DNA from: Bacillus sp. NTK034 | Lineage (GTDB): Bacteria > Bacillota > Bacilli > Bacillales > Cytobacillaceae | Length of the DNA stretch: 64,000 bases | Assembly (NCBI RefSeq): GCF_017303275.1 | Contig: NZ_JAFKOJ010000001.1 | Span: 868,001-932,000 of the forward strand | Direction of reading: 5' to 3' | Shown here: in pieces, positions 52,137 to 61,020 of the stretch | Layout: each line of letters opens with the position of its first letter | How positions within the stretch are numbered: position 1 is the stretch's first letter | Made by a program: the position numbers and the translations under genes | Notes under the pieces: model-generated | Told to the model about the DNA's origin: nothing | The model's database searches: none | The model's input: only the letters and a program-made list of their open reading frames with translations

Positions 52137-53783
52137 ATGTCAACATTTCAAAAATCGAACTCTCTCACGGATTTTGATGCTGTCGTTGTAGGGGCTGGTT
52201 TTTCTGGATTGTATATGCTGCATCTTTTGCGGGAAGCCGGTTTTTCCACGAGGGTATTTGAAGCGGGCGATAATGTCGGTGGGACATGGTATTGGAATCG
52301 GTATCCAGGCGCAAGATGCGATGTTGAAAGCATCTACTATAATTACACTTTTTCTGAGGAACTATTGAAAGAATGGAGCTGGTCGGCAAAATACGCAGAA
52401 CAGCCTGAAATACTAAGCTACATAAATTATGTAGCGGATAAGTTTGAACTGCGGCGGGATGTGCAGTTCAATACAAGGGTGCAATCCGCGCAATTTGACG
52501 AAAAGAAAAATAGGTGGGACGTTCAATTAAATAACGGTGAAAAGGTTTCTGCCCAATATTTTATTACAGCTGTAGGATGCTTGTCAGCGTCCAATGTACC
52601 TAAATTTAAAGGGCTGGAAAACTTTAAGGGCGAATGGTATCATACCGGACAATGGCCGCATGAAGGAGTGGTTTTCCAAGGCAAGAGCGTTGGCATCATT
52701 GGCACAGGGTCCAGCGGTATCCAGGCAATCCCTGTCATTGCAAAAGAAGCCAAGCACCTGACCGTATTCCAGCGGACCCCGCAGTACAGCAGTCCAGCCA
52801 GGAATACGCCGAATGATCCTGAACACCTGAAAAATATACGGAAAAATTATAGGGAAATCAGAGAGAAAATGCGCCATTCCGTTACAGGCATACCGGAGGA
52901 GCCAAGAAACATTTCCGTGTTTGATGAATCTCCTGAAGAACGGCAAAAAGTTTTTGAAGAAGCCTGGCAAAAAGGAGGTCTGCTAAATCTTACTTACACA
53001 TATAATGACTTGTCCATTACTCCTGAAGCTAATGCCATCGTGGCGGAGTTCATCCGCTCTAAAATCCGCGAAACAGTCGCAAAGACAGAAGTGGCTGAAA
53101 AACTCCTTCCGAGATTCTATTACGGCACCAAACGCACCATCATTGATACAGATTATTTCGAGACCTATAACCGCGATAACGTATCGCTGGTGGATGTGAA
53201 AGAAGCGCCGATTCAGGAGATTACCGCAACAGGGGTTAGGACTGCAGATGCTGAATATGACCTTGACATGATCGTGTTTGCCACAGGTTTTGATGCGATG
53301 ACTGGACCGCTGTTTAAGATCGATATCCGGGGAAAAGACGGCGTCTCCCTGAAAGAGAAATGGACTGGCGGCTCACATACTCGAACCTATTTAGGCTTAG
53401 GCACAGCAGGTTTCCCGAACATGTTCATGCTGACAGGACCTGAAAGTCCTTCCGTATTAAGCAATATGATGGTTTCGATTGAGCAGCATGTGGAGTGGGT
53501 ATTTGATTGCATCAGCTATATGCGCGACCAAAACCAGGCTGTCATTGAAGTAAAAGAAGAGGCGGAAAATACATGGAGCAAGCACTGCCGTGAAATCGCC
53601 GATCAGACTTTATTTACCAAAACTGACTCATGGTACATGGGTGCCAATATTGAAGGAAAAGCCCGCGGCTTCCAAATTTATCTAGGCGGTGTTGGAACCT
53701 ACAGAAGGATTTGTGATGAAGTCGCCGAAAAAGGCTATAAAGGCTTTATCCTGACAGCCTCTGAAAAAAGTGCTGTGAATTAA
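52137..53783 (+). CDS. Baeyer-Villiger flavin monooxygenase
   Basis: 548 aa with AGGAGG before the ATG. The FAD-binding loop is VVVGAGFSGLYMLHLL (about residue 17), followed by VGGTWYWNRYPGARCDVES. The BVMO fingerprint is FKGEWYHTGQWPHEG (about residues 162-176, key His about 169), and the NADPH loop is VGIIGTGSSGIQAIPVI. The second half has VFATGFDAMTGPLFKIDIRG and FMLTGPESPSVLSNM. It inserts oxygen into a ketone to give an ester, at the cost of NADPH and O2. The esterase that follows would split the product. Confidence 0.93.
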   Translation: MSTFQKSNSLTDFDAVVVGAGFSGLYMLHLLREAGFSTRVFEAGDNVGGTWYWNRYPGARCDVESIYYNYTFSEELLKEWSWSAKYAEQPEILSYINYVADKFELRRDVQFNTRVQSAQFDEKKNRWDVQLNNGEKVSAQYFITAVGCLSASNVPKFKGLENFKGEWYHTGQWPHEGVVFQGKSVGIIGTGSSGIQAIPVIAKEAKHLTVFQRTPQYSSPARNTPNDPEHLKNIRKNYREIREKMRHSVTGIPEEPRNISVFDESPEERQKVFEEAWQKGGLLNLTYTYNDLSITPEANAIVAEFIRSKIRETVAKTEVAEKLLPRFYYGTKRTIIDTDYFETYNRDNVSLVDVKEAPIQEITATGVRTADAEYDLDMIVFATGFDAMTGPLFKIDIRGKDGVSLKEKWTGGSHTRTYLGLGTAGFPNMFMLTGPESPSVLSNMMVSIEQHVEWVFDCISYMRDQNQAVIEVKEEAENTWSKHCREIADQTLFTKTDSWYMGANIEGKARGFQIYLGGVGTYRRICDEVAEKGYKGFILTASEKSAVN

Positions 53784-53796
53784 GAGGGTATTGATA

Positions 53797-53816
53797 GGGC
53801 AGGCTTACTCCTGCCC
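53797..53816 (+). other. intergenic hairpin
   Basis: GGGCAGG (53797-53803) pairs with CCTGCCC (53810-53816). No T-run follows, so it is not a convincing terminator between the monooxygenase and esterase. Confidence 0.45.
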
Positions 53817-53849
53817 TGTCTATAAATATATTATTAGGGGGAAATAATT

Positions 53850-54794
53850 ATGGCATTAGATCCGCAGGCAAAATTTTTATTGGAACAGATGGAGGCAGCA
53901 GGAGCTCCGCCGATGAGCCAGCTATCACCGGAGGAAGCCAGACTTACCACAGATTTCAGCGCACTGGCTGGAGAACCGGAGGAAGTAGGGAAGATTGAAA
54001 ATAGAAAAATTGCGGGACCTGGAGGAGAGATACCTGTCCGAATTTATACTCCTAAAGGAGAAGGACCTTTTCCAGCACTCATCTATTATCACGGCGGCGG
54101 CTGGGTAATCGGTGACCTGGAGACTGTAGAGGTTCCTTGCCGTCTTTTAACGAATCTGGCGAATTGCGTGGTCGTTTCTGTGGATTACAGACTGGCTCCG
54201 GAACATAAATTTCCTGCGGCTGCAGATGATTCGTATGCTGCAGTCAAATGGTTGGCTGAAAATGCAGCTTCCATTGGAGTGGATCCGATCCGCATTGCCG
54301 TCGGAGGCGACAGTGCAGGCGGGAACCTTGCAGCCGTTGCTGCCCTCATGGCAAGAGACAAAGGTGAAATCTCACTTGCCTTTCAGATGCTGATTTATCC
54401 TGTAACCAACCATTCCTATGCAACAGAATCCTATACTGAAAACGCAGACGGCTATCTGCTTACGAAAGACAGCATGGAATGGTTCTGGAATCATTATTTG
54501 CGGAATGAAGAGGATGGGAAAAATCCATATGCCTCTCCACTGCAGGCAAAAGACCTAAGCGGACTGCCGCCGGCATTGGTGTTAACGGGAGAATTTGACC
54601 CGCTGCGCGATGAGGGTGAGGCCTATGCTGAGCGTTTAAAAGATGCCGGTGTCCCGGTTGAAGCCAAACGATATGATGGCATGATCCATGGCTTCTTCTG
54701 GATGCCTGGTGTACTGGATCAGGGAAGAAAGTCGATTGAGCAGGCGGCAGATGCTTTAAGGCGTGTCTTCCAGGGCAGTGTTGCTTCGAAGTAA
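53850..54794 (+). CDS. alpha/beta-hydrolase esterase, HSL family
   Basis: 314 aa with AGGGGGAAA upstream. HSL/type IV lipase motifs: the oxyanion motif YYHGGGWVIGDLETV (His about residue 81), the nucleophile GGDSAGGNLAA (Ser about 155), the acid in GEFDPLRDEGEAYAERL and the catalytic His in DGMIHGFFWMPG. No signal peptide, so it is intracellular. It lies 66 bases after the monooxygenase and would hydrolyse the lactone or ester made by it. Confidence 0.92.
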   Translation: MALDPQAKFLLEQMEAAGAPPMSQLSPEEARLTTDFSALAGEPEEVGKIENRKIAGPGGEIPVRIYTPKGEGPFPALIYYHGGGWVIGDLETVEVPCRLLTNLANCVVVSVDYRLAPEHKFPAAADDSYAAVKWLAENAASIGVDPIRIAVGGDSAGGNLAAVAALMARDKGEISLAFQMLIYPVTNHSYATESYTENADGYLLTKDSMEWFWNHYLRNEEDGKNPYASPLQAKDLSGLPPALVLTGEFDPLRDEGEAYAERLKDAGVPVEAKRYDGMIHGFFWMPGVLDQGRKSIEQAADALRRVFQGSVASK

Positions 54795-54810
54795 TAAATA
54801 TCGCAGATTG

Positions 54811-54842
54811 GACACTTCTGATTGGGGGAGTGTCTTTTTTTG
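54811..54842 (+). terminator. terminator after the esterase
   Basis: GACACTTC pairs with GGAGTGTC, followed by seven T. Confidence 0.8.
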
Positions 54843-54901
54843 TTTTTAAATTCATTAATAGATTTTCTGAAGAGTCATGGCGATTATAGGGAAGTAATAC
54901 T

Positions 54902-55109
54902 GTCGCCAAGGAGTGCTAATGACGACGAAAACAGAAGGGAGGAAGAGAAAACGGCCGCCAAGGAGTGTTTATGAAGACGAAAATGCAAGGGGGGAAAAGA
55001 AAACGGTCGTCATGGAGCTTTCATGAAGACGAAACCGGAAGGGGGGAAAGGAAAACAGTCGCCAAGGAGTGTTCATGTCGACGAAAATGCAGGCGAGGAA
55101 AGATATGAA
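54902..55109. repeat. 52-bp tandem repeat, four copies
   Basis: Units start at 54902, 54954, 55006 and 55058, each 52 bp. Shared core: GTCGCCAAGGAGTG, then ATGAAGACGAAAA, then a purine-rich G-run and GAAAACG. A more diverged unit may precede at about 54850. Each unit holds an imperfect inverted repeat, GTCGTCATG...CATGAAGAC in the third, so each can form a stem-loop. 52 is not a multiple of three and units contain different frames, so it is not a protein repeat. A 72-codon frame starting inside it is not supported. Confidence 0.85.
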
Positions 55110-55424
55110 CCCCACGGCAAATAAAGAATTAAGGAATAGAGAAATTCGTCATAAAGCCAATGAAATAAAAGTTTCCCTTCAAAAACCTGCCCCCGATCAC
55201 CCATTTGGGGTAATCAATATCCCATTCTTCCAAATTTATATTTTTCTCTATCCTATCAAGGTGCTCTTTATCCTATTTTCAAGATAAATATCAGCAGAAA
55301 ACAAGAAATTTAGTAGTAATGTACCTCTTTAATTACCCCAATTTACTGTTCACAACTATCCCCTTTAAGATAAATATAGTAAGTATTCTTACTTTTCCAT
55401 CAATTAAAGAGCAGGAGGAAAAAT
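55110..55424. other. non-coding gap before the protease gene
   Basis: AT-rich region between the repeat array and the protease. No gene, clear promoter or hairpin could be fixed. A GCAGGAGG ribosome site lies at its end. Confidence 0.4.
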
Positions 55425-58400
55425 ATGAAGTCACGCAATAATCTATTAAAAGGGGCACTAGCTGCAAGTTTATTGTTCTCTGCTGCCATTCCATTTAATG
55501 TGCTTGCACAGAAGCCGGAAGTCACAGTAGATGAAGCGGAAAAAATCCTAAATGGCCTTTCGAAAGAACAAAGGGAAGCTTTAGAACAGCTTGAGATAGT
55601 GCCGGGATTTATTATTTCCCCTGAAGTAAATACAACCACTCCTGAGCTGGTCGAAGTCATTGTGGAATTTAACCAGGCTCCTGCAAAGGTGGAGGTAAAG
55701 AAGGAAGCTTTGAACGGCAAAAAACTCTCTCTTCACTCAGCTAAAGAAAAAGTAGAAAAATCCCACAGTGAATTCAAAGCCCATATTAGCAAACTGAGGG
55801 CTAGGAAAAGCAGTTCATTGTATGAAGCCAGTAAAATTGAAGTGAAACGCGAATACAAAAATGCATTCAATGGGGTTTCAATGAAACTGCCGGGTATAGC
55901 GGTGGAGGAACTCTTGCAATCAGGCGAAGTAAAGCGGATTTGGAGCAATGCCCAGGTCCAGCTGGATCTTCCTTCAGAAGAGGAAATTAAAATGAAGCCG
56001 AAGATGGCAGACAGCATTCCCCAAATCGGTGTGGATAAGCTTCACGATGAAGGGGTTACCGGAAAAGGAATCAAGGTTGGAGTACTGGACACAGGTATTG
56101 ATTATACCCACCCTGACTTAAAAGATTCTTATAAAGGATACCGTGCTGAAAACGGACAAGATCCAGAAGCAGTCGATCCTGCCTCTGTGAAAGGCTGGGA
56201 TTTTATCAATAATGATGCTGACCCAATGGAAGCGACCTATGATGAATGGAAAGCAGCGAGTATGCCTGAGTTTCTAAATAGCTCTGCCTATTATACTTCC
56301 CATGGTACGCATGTCTCCGGCACAATTGCTGCGCAAAAAGACAATGCAGTTGATTATGCTGTAAAAGGAGTTGCACCTGATGTAGATTTATTTGCATACA
56401 GAGTTCTCGGCCCGTATGGTTCAGGTACGACAGATGGAGTGCTTGCAGGCATTGATAAAGCTGTTGAGGATGGCATGGACGTGATTAATTTATCCCTTGG
56501 TGCCAGTGTAAACGATCCTTTATACCCTACATCAGTGGCGATAAATAATGCGATGCTATCAGGTGTCGTTTCCGTTGTGGCAGCCGGAAATGCGGGCCCA
56601 AGTGAAAAGACTCTTGGGTCGCCAGGTACAAGCGCGTTTGGGATTACAGTAGGTGCGAGTGATGCAGCCATTTCCATTCCGGCTTTTAAAGCCAGTGCAG
56701 GCGACAAGGTTTTTGAATCTATGAAATTACTTGCCAAGAATTTTTCTGATGACTTAAAAATTCTGGAAGGCAAATCGTATCCTGTTGTGTTTACTGGATT
56801 GGGTAAACCAGGAGATTTTACAGGGAAAGAGTTAGCTGGCAGAATTGCATTAATTGAACGAGGAGAGCTTACATTTGAGGAGAAAGTGAAAAATGCTAAA
56901 AATGCAGGCGCAGCAGCTGTCATTATTTTTAATAACACTGAAGGTGAAATACCTGCCTATATAGGAGAAAACGCCAAATATATTCCAACGTTCCAGCTTA
57001 CGAAAGCAGCTGGAGACTTTTTAAAAGGGAATCCTGAAGCAACTATTACATTTGATCAGCTTACCCAGGTTAAAACAGAAGGAGATTCTCTTGCAGACTT
57101 CAGCTCAAGAGGGCCTGTTAACAGTAATTATGATATAAAACCGGATCTTGTGGCACCAGGAGTGTCCATATTCTCCACTTATCCGGAATTCATGAACCAC
57201 CCGGAAGAGGGGCAGGATTATAGCTCTGCCTACGCGAGACTGAATGGAACCTCTATGGCGACTCCTCATATTGCGGGTGTGGCGGCACTTATGCTTCAGC
57301 AAAATCCAGACATGGACCCTTTCACTGTAAAAACATCTCTAATGAACACATCTGATGATTTAAAGAGCGATTACTCAGTATATGAAGTGGGGGCTGGCCG
57401 GGTAGATGCCTATCAGGCTGTTCATTCGGACATATCATTCAAAGTAAAGGATCAAACCGATCATATAGAAAACGGAGAATACATCCAAGTAGATGAGATT
57501 ACAGGCTCCATCAGCTACGGCAGCCATTATCTGGACAATGCAGATATTGAGGACAGCCGAAGCATACAAGTGGCGAATAATAGCAAACAGGATCAATCAT
57601 TTAGAGTAGAAGTGGAATATCATGCAGCACGGGAAGGCGTACAGGATGGAAATAAAAATAATATGAAAGTCCATATCCCTGAATCGCTGACAATTGGAGC
57701 AGGGAAAACAGAGCAAATTGAGGCTGGAATTGTCATTCCAAAATCGGCTGAAATCGGCCGTTATGAAGGCTATATTCATGTGGTTAATCAGGCAAATCCA
57801 AATGACCGCTACCAAATTCCTTTTGCTATAAGAGTTACAGACAAAGGGATTTCCTATGCCGAGCCGCTCTCACCTTCTGTTACAACAGATACGCCATTCC
57901 ATCAATACTATGCACCAGGTTCTCACTTTGTCTTTAAGTTTAAAAGTCCAATGGAAACGTTCGACCTGATTGTCAAAGATGCCAAAACAGGCAAGGCTGT
58001 AGGGCTCGTAGGAAGCTATGACGGCAGCCAGGCAGTCCCTGACAAGGAATACCTGATCTTTTTTGGACACAGGGGACTTGTTTATCCATTCACTGGGAAT
58101 AAGAAGCAGCCAATAGCTGATTACATTCAAAAACTGCCAGAGGGTGATTATGTACTTGATCTGATAAGCCGGGATGCCGAAGGGAAAAGTTATCATTACG
58201 AGAGTGTCGGTATCGTAGATAATACCCCGCCGGAAGTCGATCTGGATATTGAACCGGGAGTCATCGAAATAAATGATGGCATGCTGACAGATGAAGATGG
58301 CCATCACGCATTCTGGGTACATGGAAATATTACAGATAAAACAGTTGACCTGCTGCAGTCAAAAGGAATGGATTTTACTCAAAAAACCAATACAGCTGCT

Positions 58401-59609
58401 TACTATGAAAATGGCAGCCCATTTATTAGCGGATTTCTCAAGCTTGAAGATGATGGAGCTTCAAAATTTGGTGTGCTGCCGGAAGAATATGAAGCCAGAC
58501 CTTATCAGTTAAAGCTGTTCCCTTGGGATATGGGCACAGCGGCAAACACATTTTCAAGTCCTCAATATGTGTTCATGAAGGAAGGCACCGAACATGCAAC
58601 CAGCCGATTTGATAAGAGCAGTGTAAAGCTGAATGATGAGATTACCATGACCCTTGATTTAAATAATGTGAAGAAATTTGTTTCAGGCTCATTTGAGGTG
58701 CAGCCTTTCCTTAATTTCTTTGAATTCCAGGAAGTTAAGGTGAATTCAAAGCTTCAAAAATTTGCTGATGAAGAAGGAATTTCTATAGAATTGGATGAAC
58801 CTGTTGTTGCCCAATCAGGAGTTAAGGTCGGAGCATCACTTTCAAAAGCTGGTTTCGAAGGCATCAATGGGGATATGCCATTCCTAGATGTCACTTTTAA
58901 GGTCGCAGATGATACGAATTACTCGAGATACTCTTCCATTGGTTTAAAGGAGTTATCTTATAAAAAACAGGGAGAAAGTGAAGAAAAGAAAATTCCGGCA
59001 TATAGCTTGAATCATTTTGAATTCAATTCCTCACATTCAAGAATAACCGGGAATATAGCACCGGAAGCTTTCTTAACCTCCGGAGGCTGGATTGATAACA
59101 AATACGATTTTACCAAGCTTAAGGCAACAGTCTTCGCTAAAGCTGCAAATGGAAAGATATATGAGGGAACAATGGACAGCAGGGGCCTCTTTGAAGTGAT
59201 TGTACCAGCAGATAAAAAAGCTTATACCGTCTATGTCGAGGTGCCTGGCCATATGGCTGAATATAAGAATGTAATGGCAAGCATTGAAAAAGAGGGAGAG
59301 CAGCAAGGCCTGTATGTGAGAATTAACCCCGAAGATAACCTTGCAGGGGATGTTACCCAGGATCAGATTGTTGATATCCGGGATCTGAAAGAAGCTGTTG
59401 ATCATTATGGCAAGAAAGCTCCTGAAAATTCTCATCTCGATATTAACCAGGATGGGGTGGTCGATGAAACAGATGTCAGATGGATTGAAAAGAATTTCTT
59501 AACGAAAGGCTCATTAGCAGGAAAAGGAAATCAGCCGAAAGAAACAATAGGGAAAAAAGGCCTTGGAGATTTCCTGAAAATGATTGGATTGGAGCCAAAA
59601 GAAAAATAA
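55425..59609 (+). CDS. secreted subtilisin-like S8 protease with PA, cohesin-like and dockerin-like domains
   Basis: 1394 aa. Signal peptide (residues 1-29, LLFSAAIPFNVLAQ); I9 propeptide-like region to about 200; S8 domain with Asp about 222 (GVLDTGIDYTHPDL), His about 293 (SHGTHVSGTIAA) and Ser about 610 (LNGTSMATPHIAGVAAL). A PA domain is inserted at about 440-545 (FTGKELAGRIALIERG, AAAVIIFNN). Then come Fn3-like segments, a cohesin-like domain at about 1063-1168 (DEITMTLDLNNVKKFVSGSFEV...DVTFKV) and two calcium-loop dockerin repeats at about 1305-1362 (GDVTQDQIVDIRDL, DINQDGVVDETDV). It is of the Vpr/lactocepin class but longer. No LPXTG was seen. An XRE-TPR regulator follows. Confidence 0.93.
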   Translation: MKSRNNLLKGALAASLLFSAAIPFNVLAQKPEVTVDEAEKILNGLSKEQREALEQLEIVPGFIISPEVNTTTPELVEVIVEFNQAPAKVEVKKEALNGKKLSLHSAKEKVEKSHSEFKAHISKLRARKSSSLYEASKIEVKREYKNAFNGVSMKLPGIAVEELLQSGEVKRIWSNAQVQLDLPSEEEIKMKPKMADSIPQIGVDKLHDEGVTGKGIKVGVLDTGIDYTHPDLKDSYKGYRAENGQDPEAVDPASVKGWDFINNDADPMEATYDEWKAASMPEFLNSSAYYTSHGTHVSGTIAAQKDNAVDYAVKGVAPDVDLFAYRVLGPYGSGTTDGVLAGIDKAVEDGMDVINLSLGASVNDPLYPTSVAINNAMLSGVVSVVAAGNAGPSEKTLGSPGTSAFGITVGASDAAISIPAFKASAGDKVFESMKLLAKNFSDDLKILEGKSYPVVFTGLGKPGDFTGKELAGRIALIERGELTFEEKVKNAKNAGAAAVIIFNNTEGEIPAYIGENAKYIPTFQLTKAAGDFLKGNPEATITFDQLTQVKTEGDSLADFSSRGPVNSNYDIKPDLVAPGVSIFSTYPEFMNHPEEGQDYSSAYARLNGTSMATPHIAGVAALMLQQNPDMDPFTVKTSLMNTSDDLKSDYSVYEVGAGRVDAYQAVHSDISFKVKDQTDHIENGEYIQVDEITGSISYGSHYLDNADIEDSRSIQVANNSKQDQSFRVEVEYHAAREGVQDGNKNNMKVHIPESLTIGAGKTEQIEAGIVIPKSAEIGRYEGYIHVVNQANPNDRYQIPFAIRVTDKGISYAEPLSPSVTTDTPFHQYYAPGSHFVFKFKSPMETFDLIVKDAKTGKAVGLVGSYDGSQAVPDKEYLIFFGHRGLVYPFTGNKKQPIADYIQKLPEGDYVLDLISRDAEGKSYHYESVGIVDNTPPEVDLDIEPGVIEINDGMLTDEDGHHAFWVHGNITDKTVDLLQSKGMDFTQKTNTAAYYENGSPFISGFLKLEDDGASKFGVLPEEYEARPYQLKLFPWDMGTAANTFSSPQYVFMKEGTEHATSRFDKSSVKLNDEITMTLDLNNVKKFVSGSFEVQPFLNFFEFQEVKVNSKLQKFADEEGISIELDEPVVAQSGVKVGASLSKAGFEGINGDMPFLDVTFKVADDTNYSRYSSIGLKELSYKKQGESEEKKIPAYSLNHFEFNSSHSRITGNIAPEAFLTSGGWIDNKYDFTKLKATVFAKAANGKIYEGTMDSRGLFEVIVPADKKAYTVYVEVPGHMAEYKNVMASIEKEGEQQGLYVRINPEDNLAGDVTQDQIVDIRDLKEAVDHYGKKAPENSHLDINQDGVVDETDVRWIEKNFLTKGSLAGKGNQPKETIGKKGLGDFLKMIGLEPKEK

Positions 59610-59622
59610 GAATTGCACAGAA

Positions 59623-59652
59623 AGGCGGGAGAAACGTTCTCCTGCCTGTTTC
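59623..59652 (+). terminator. terminator of the protease gene
   Basis: AGGCGGGAGAA (59623-59633) pairs with TTCTCCTGCCT (59637-59647) with one mismatch, then GTTTC. Confidence 0.7.
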
Positions 59653-59719
59653 TATTAACCTATAGAAAATTACTGGTGATTTCACTATAATAATAGAAAC
59701 TTTAATACCGAGGTGCAGC

Positions 59720-60967
59720 ATGATCATTGGGAAAATAATTAAGTTTTACAGGGAAAGAGAAGGCCTGACTCAGGGTCAGCTGGGGGAAGGGATTTGTTCG
59801 GTAACCCATTTGAGTAAAATTGAACGGGGAATTACCGAATACTCGGGAGAAATAACACATCTTCTGGCCAGGAGGCTCGGCATTAATGCCGAAGAGGAAA
59901 TACTGCGATATCAGCAGCTTGCAAAGAGGCTGAATGAATGGCATGAGAGCATGATCATGCAGCGTGTACAGGAATCTGAACAGATAAAAAAGGAACTGCA
60001 GGTTGAAAAACTGATTCATATGCCTGATTTTCAGACTCTATATGGTCTGCTTTCAGCCAGATACTATTTATCTGTAAGTGATTTGGAGTCAGCATCAAAG
60101 TTGATTTCGGATCTTAGTAAAACTTCTCCTGCCTTTTCACCTCATGATGCGAATCTGTTGAAGCATATCCAGGGCATCTATTACTTTCTTACAGGCCAAT
60201 ACCGTGACTGTATCAGCTGTTTAGCTTCTATTGACAGAGATCAGTACAGCTATGATGAATACTATTACCATTTAGCAATTGCTTACCATTCCATCCATTC
60301 AAATATCACAGCCTATTATTATGGCAAAAAGGCTCTTCAATATTTTCAAAGAACCTTAAATATCCTCCGCATTATCGACACAGAAATGCTGCTGATTGTT
60401 CAGCTAAATGCCAAGGAACTGCATGATTTTAATGATACCAAGGAAAAATATGAACAGTTAATTAAGCTATGTGATGCGTGTAATTCAGGTGACCGAAAAT
60501 CCAAGCTTTATCATAATCTGGCATTTGAATATTTTCGCCGAAAGAAATACAGTGAATCAGCAGGCCTTTATGAGGAAGCACTGAAGCTTACGGCCGAAAA
60601 TGCTCCTCACTATTTAACTGCTTTAGATGGATACATCCATACCTGTTATAAAGGAAAACTTCAGGCCGGCAGTGCGCTAATAAAATTAGCTGAAGAAGGC
60701 ATGGAGAGGGCAAAAGCAGCTGATTCATATACCTGGATTTATTTTCAGCTTCATCTCCATCTATTGAAAAAGGAAGAACAGCAATACTATCAATTTATTG
60801 AGGAAACAGCCTTGCCGTACTTTAAAAAAATTGGCTATGGCATTTTAATCGACCATTATGAGAAAAAGCTTTTCCACTTTTACTCAGAAAAAGGCGAGGC
60901 TCAAAAAGCGATAGAGCTCGCACGTTCTTTTATACATAAACAGAAAAGCTATTATGATCACGAGTAG
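59720..60967 (+). CDS. XRE-TPR transcriptional regulator (RNPP-like)
   Basis: 415 aa. Residues 1-65 are an XRE helix-turn-helix (IIGKIIKFYREREGLTQGQLGEGICSVTHLSKIERG). The rest is helical tetratricopeptide repeats (SARYYLSVSDLESASKLI, HIQGIYYFLTGQYRDCISCL, KLYHNLAFEYFRRKKYSESAGLYEEALKL). This is the plan of peptide-sensing Rgg/NprR/PlcR regulators. It sits directly after an extracellular protease gene, as NprR does with neutral protease. However, no short secreted propeptide gene was found right after it. The ligand, if any, is unknown. Confidence 0.85.
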   Translation: MIIGKIIKFYREREGLTQGQLGEGICSVTHLSKIERGITEYSGEITHLLARRLGINAEEEILRYQQLAKRLNEWHESMIMQRVQESEQIKKELQVEKLIHMPDFQTLYGLLSARYYLSVSDLESASKLISDLSKTSPAFSPHDANLLKHIQGIYYFLTGQYRDCISCLASIDRDQYSYDEYYYHLAIAYHSIHSNITAYYYGKKALQYFQRTLNILRIIDTEMLLIVQLNAKELHDFNDTKEKYEQLIKLCDACNSGDRKSKLYHNLAFEYFRRKKYSESAGLYEEALKLTAENAPHYLTALDGYIHTCYKGKLQAGSALIKLAEEGMERAKAADSYTWIYFQLHLHLLKKEEQQYYQFIEETALPYFKKIGYGILIDHYEKKLFHFYSEKGEAQKAIELARSFIHKQKSYYDHE

Positions 60968-60987
60968 AATTTTTTTGAGCAAAAAAA

Positions 60988-61020
60988 AATGAGACTGCAT
61001 TTTATGCTGTCTCATTTTTC
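60988..61020. terminator. bidirectional terminator overlapping the end of the eamA-type gene
   Basis: AAATGAGAC...GTCTCATTT stem with loop GCATTTTATGC-type pairing, with A-run before and T-run after. It overlaps the last codons of the convergent transporter. Confidence 0.8.

Noticed and set aside
55069-55287. 72-codon frame starting inside the fourth 52-bp repeat
   Set aside because: It begins in the tandem repeat, has a low-quality start and a biased end, and no family was recognised. It is best explained as chance.
60960-61010. short secreted peptide gene for the XRE-TPR regulator
   Set aside because: Only a terminator fits between the regulator and the convergent transporter.
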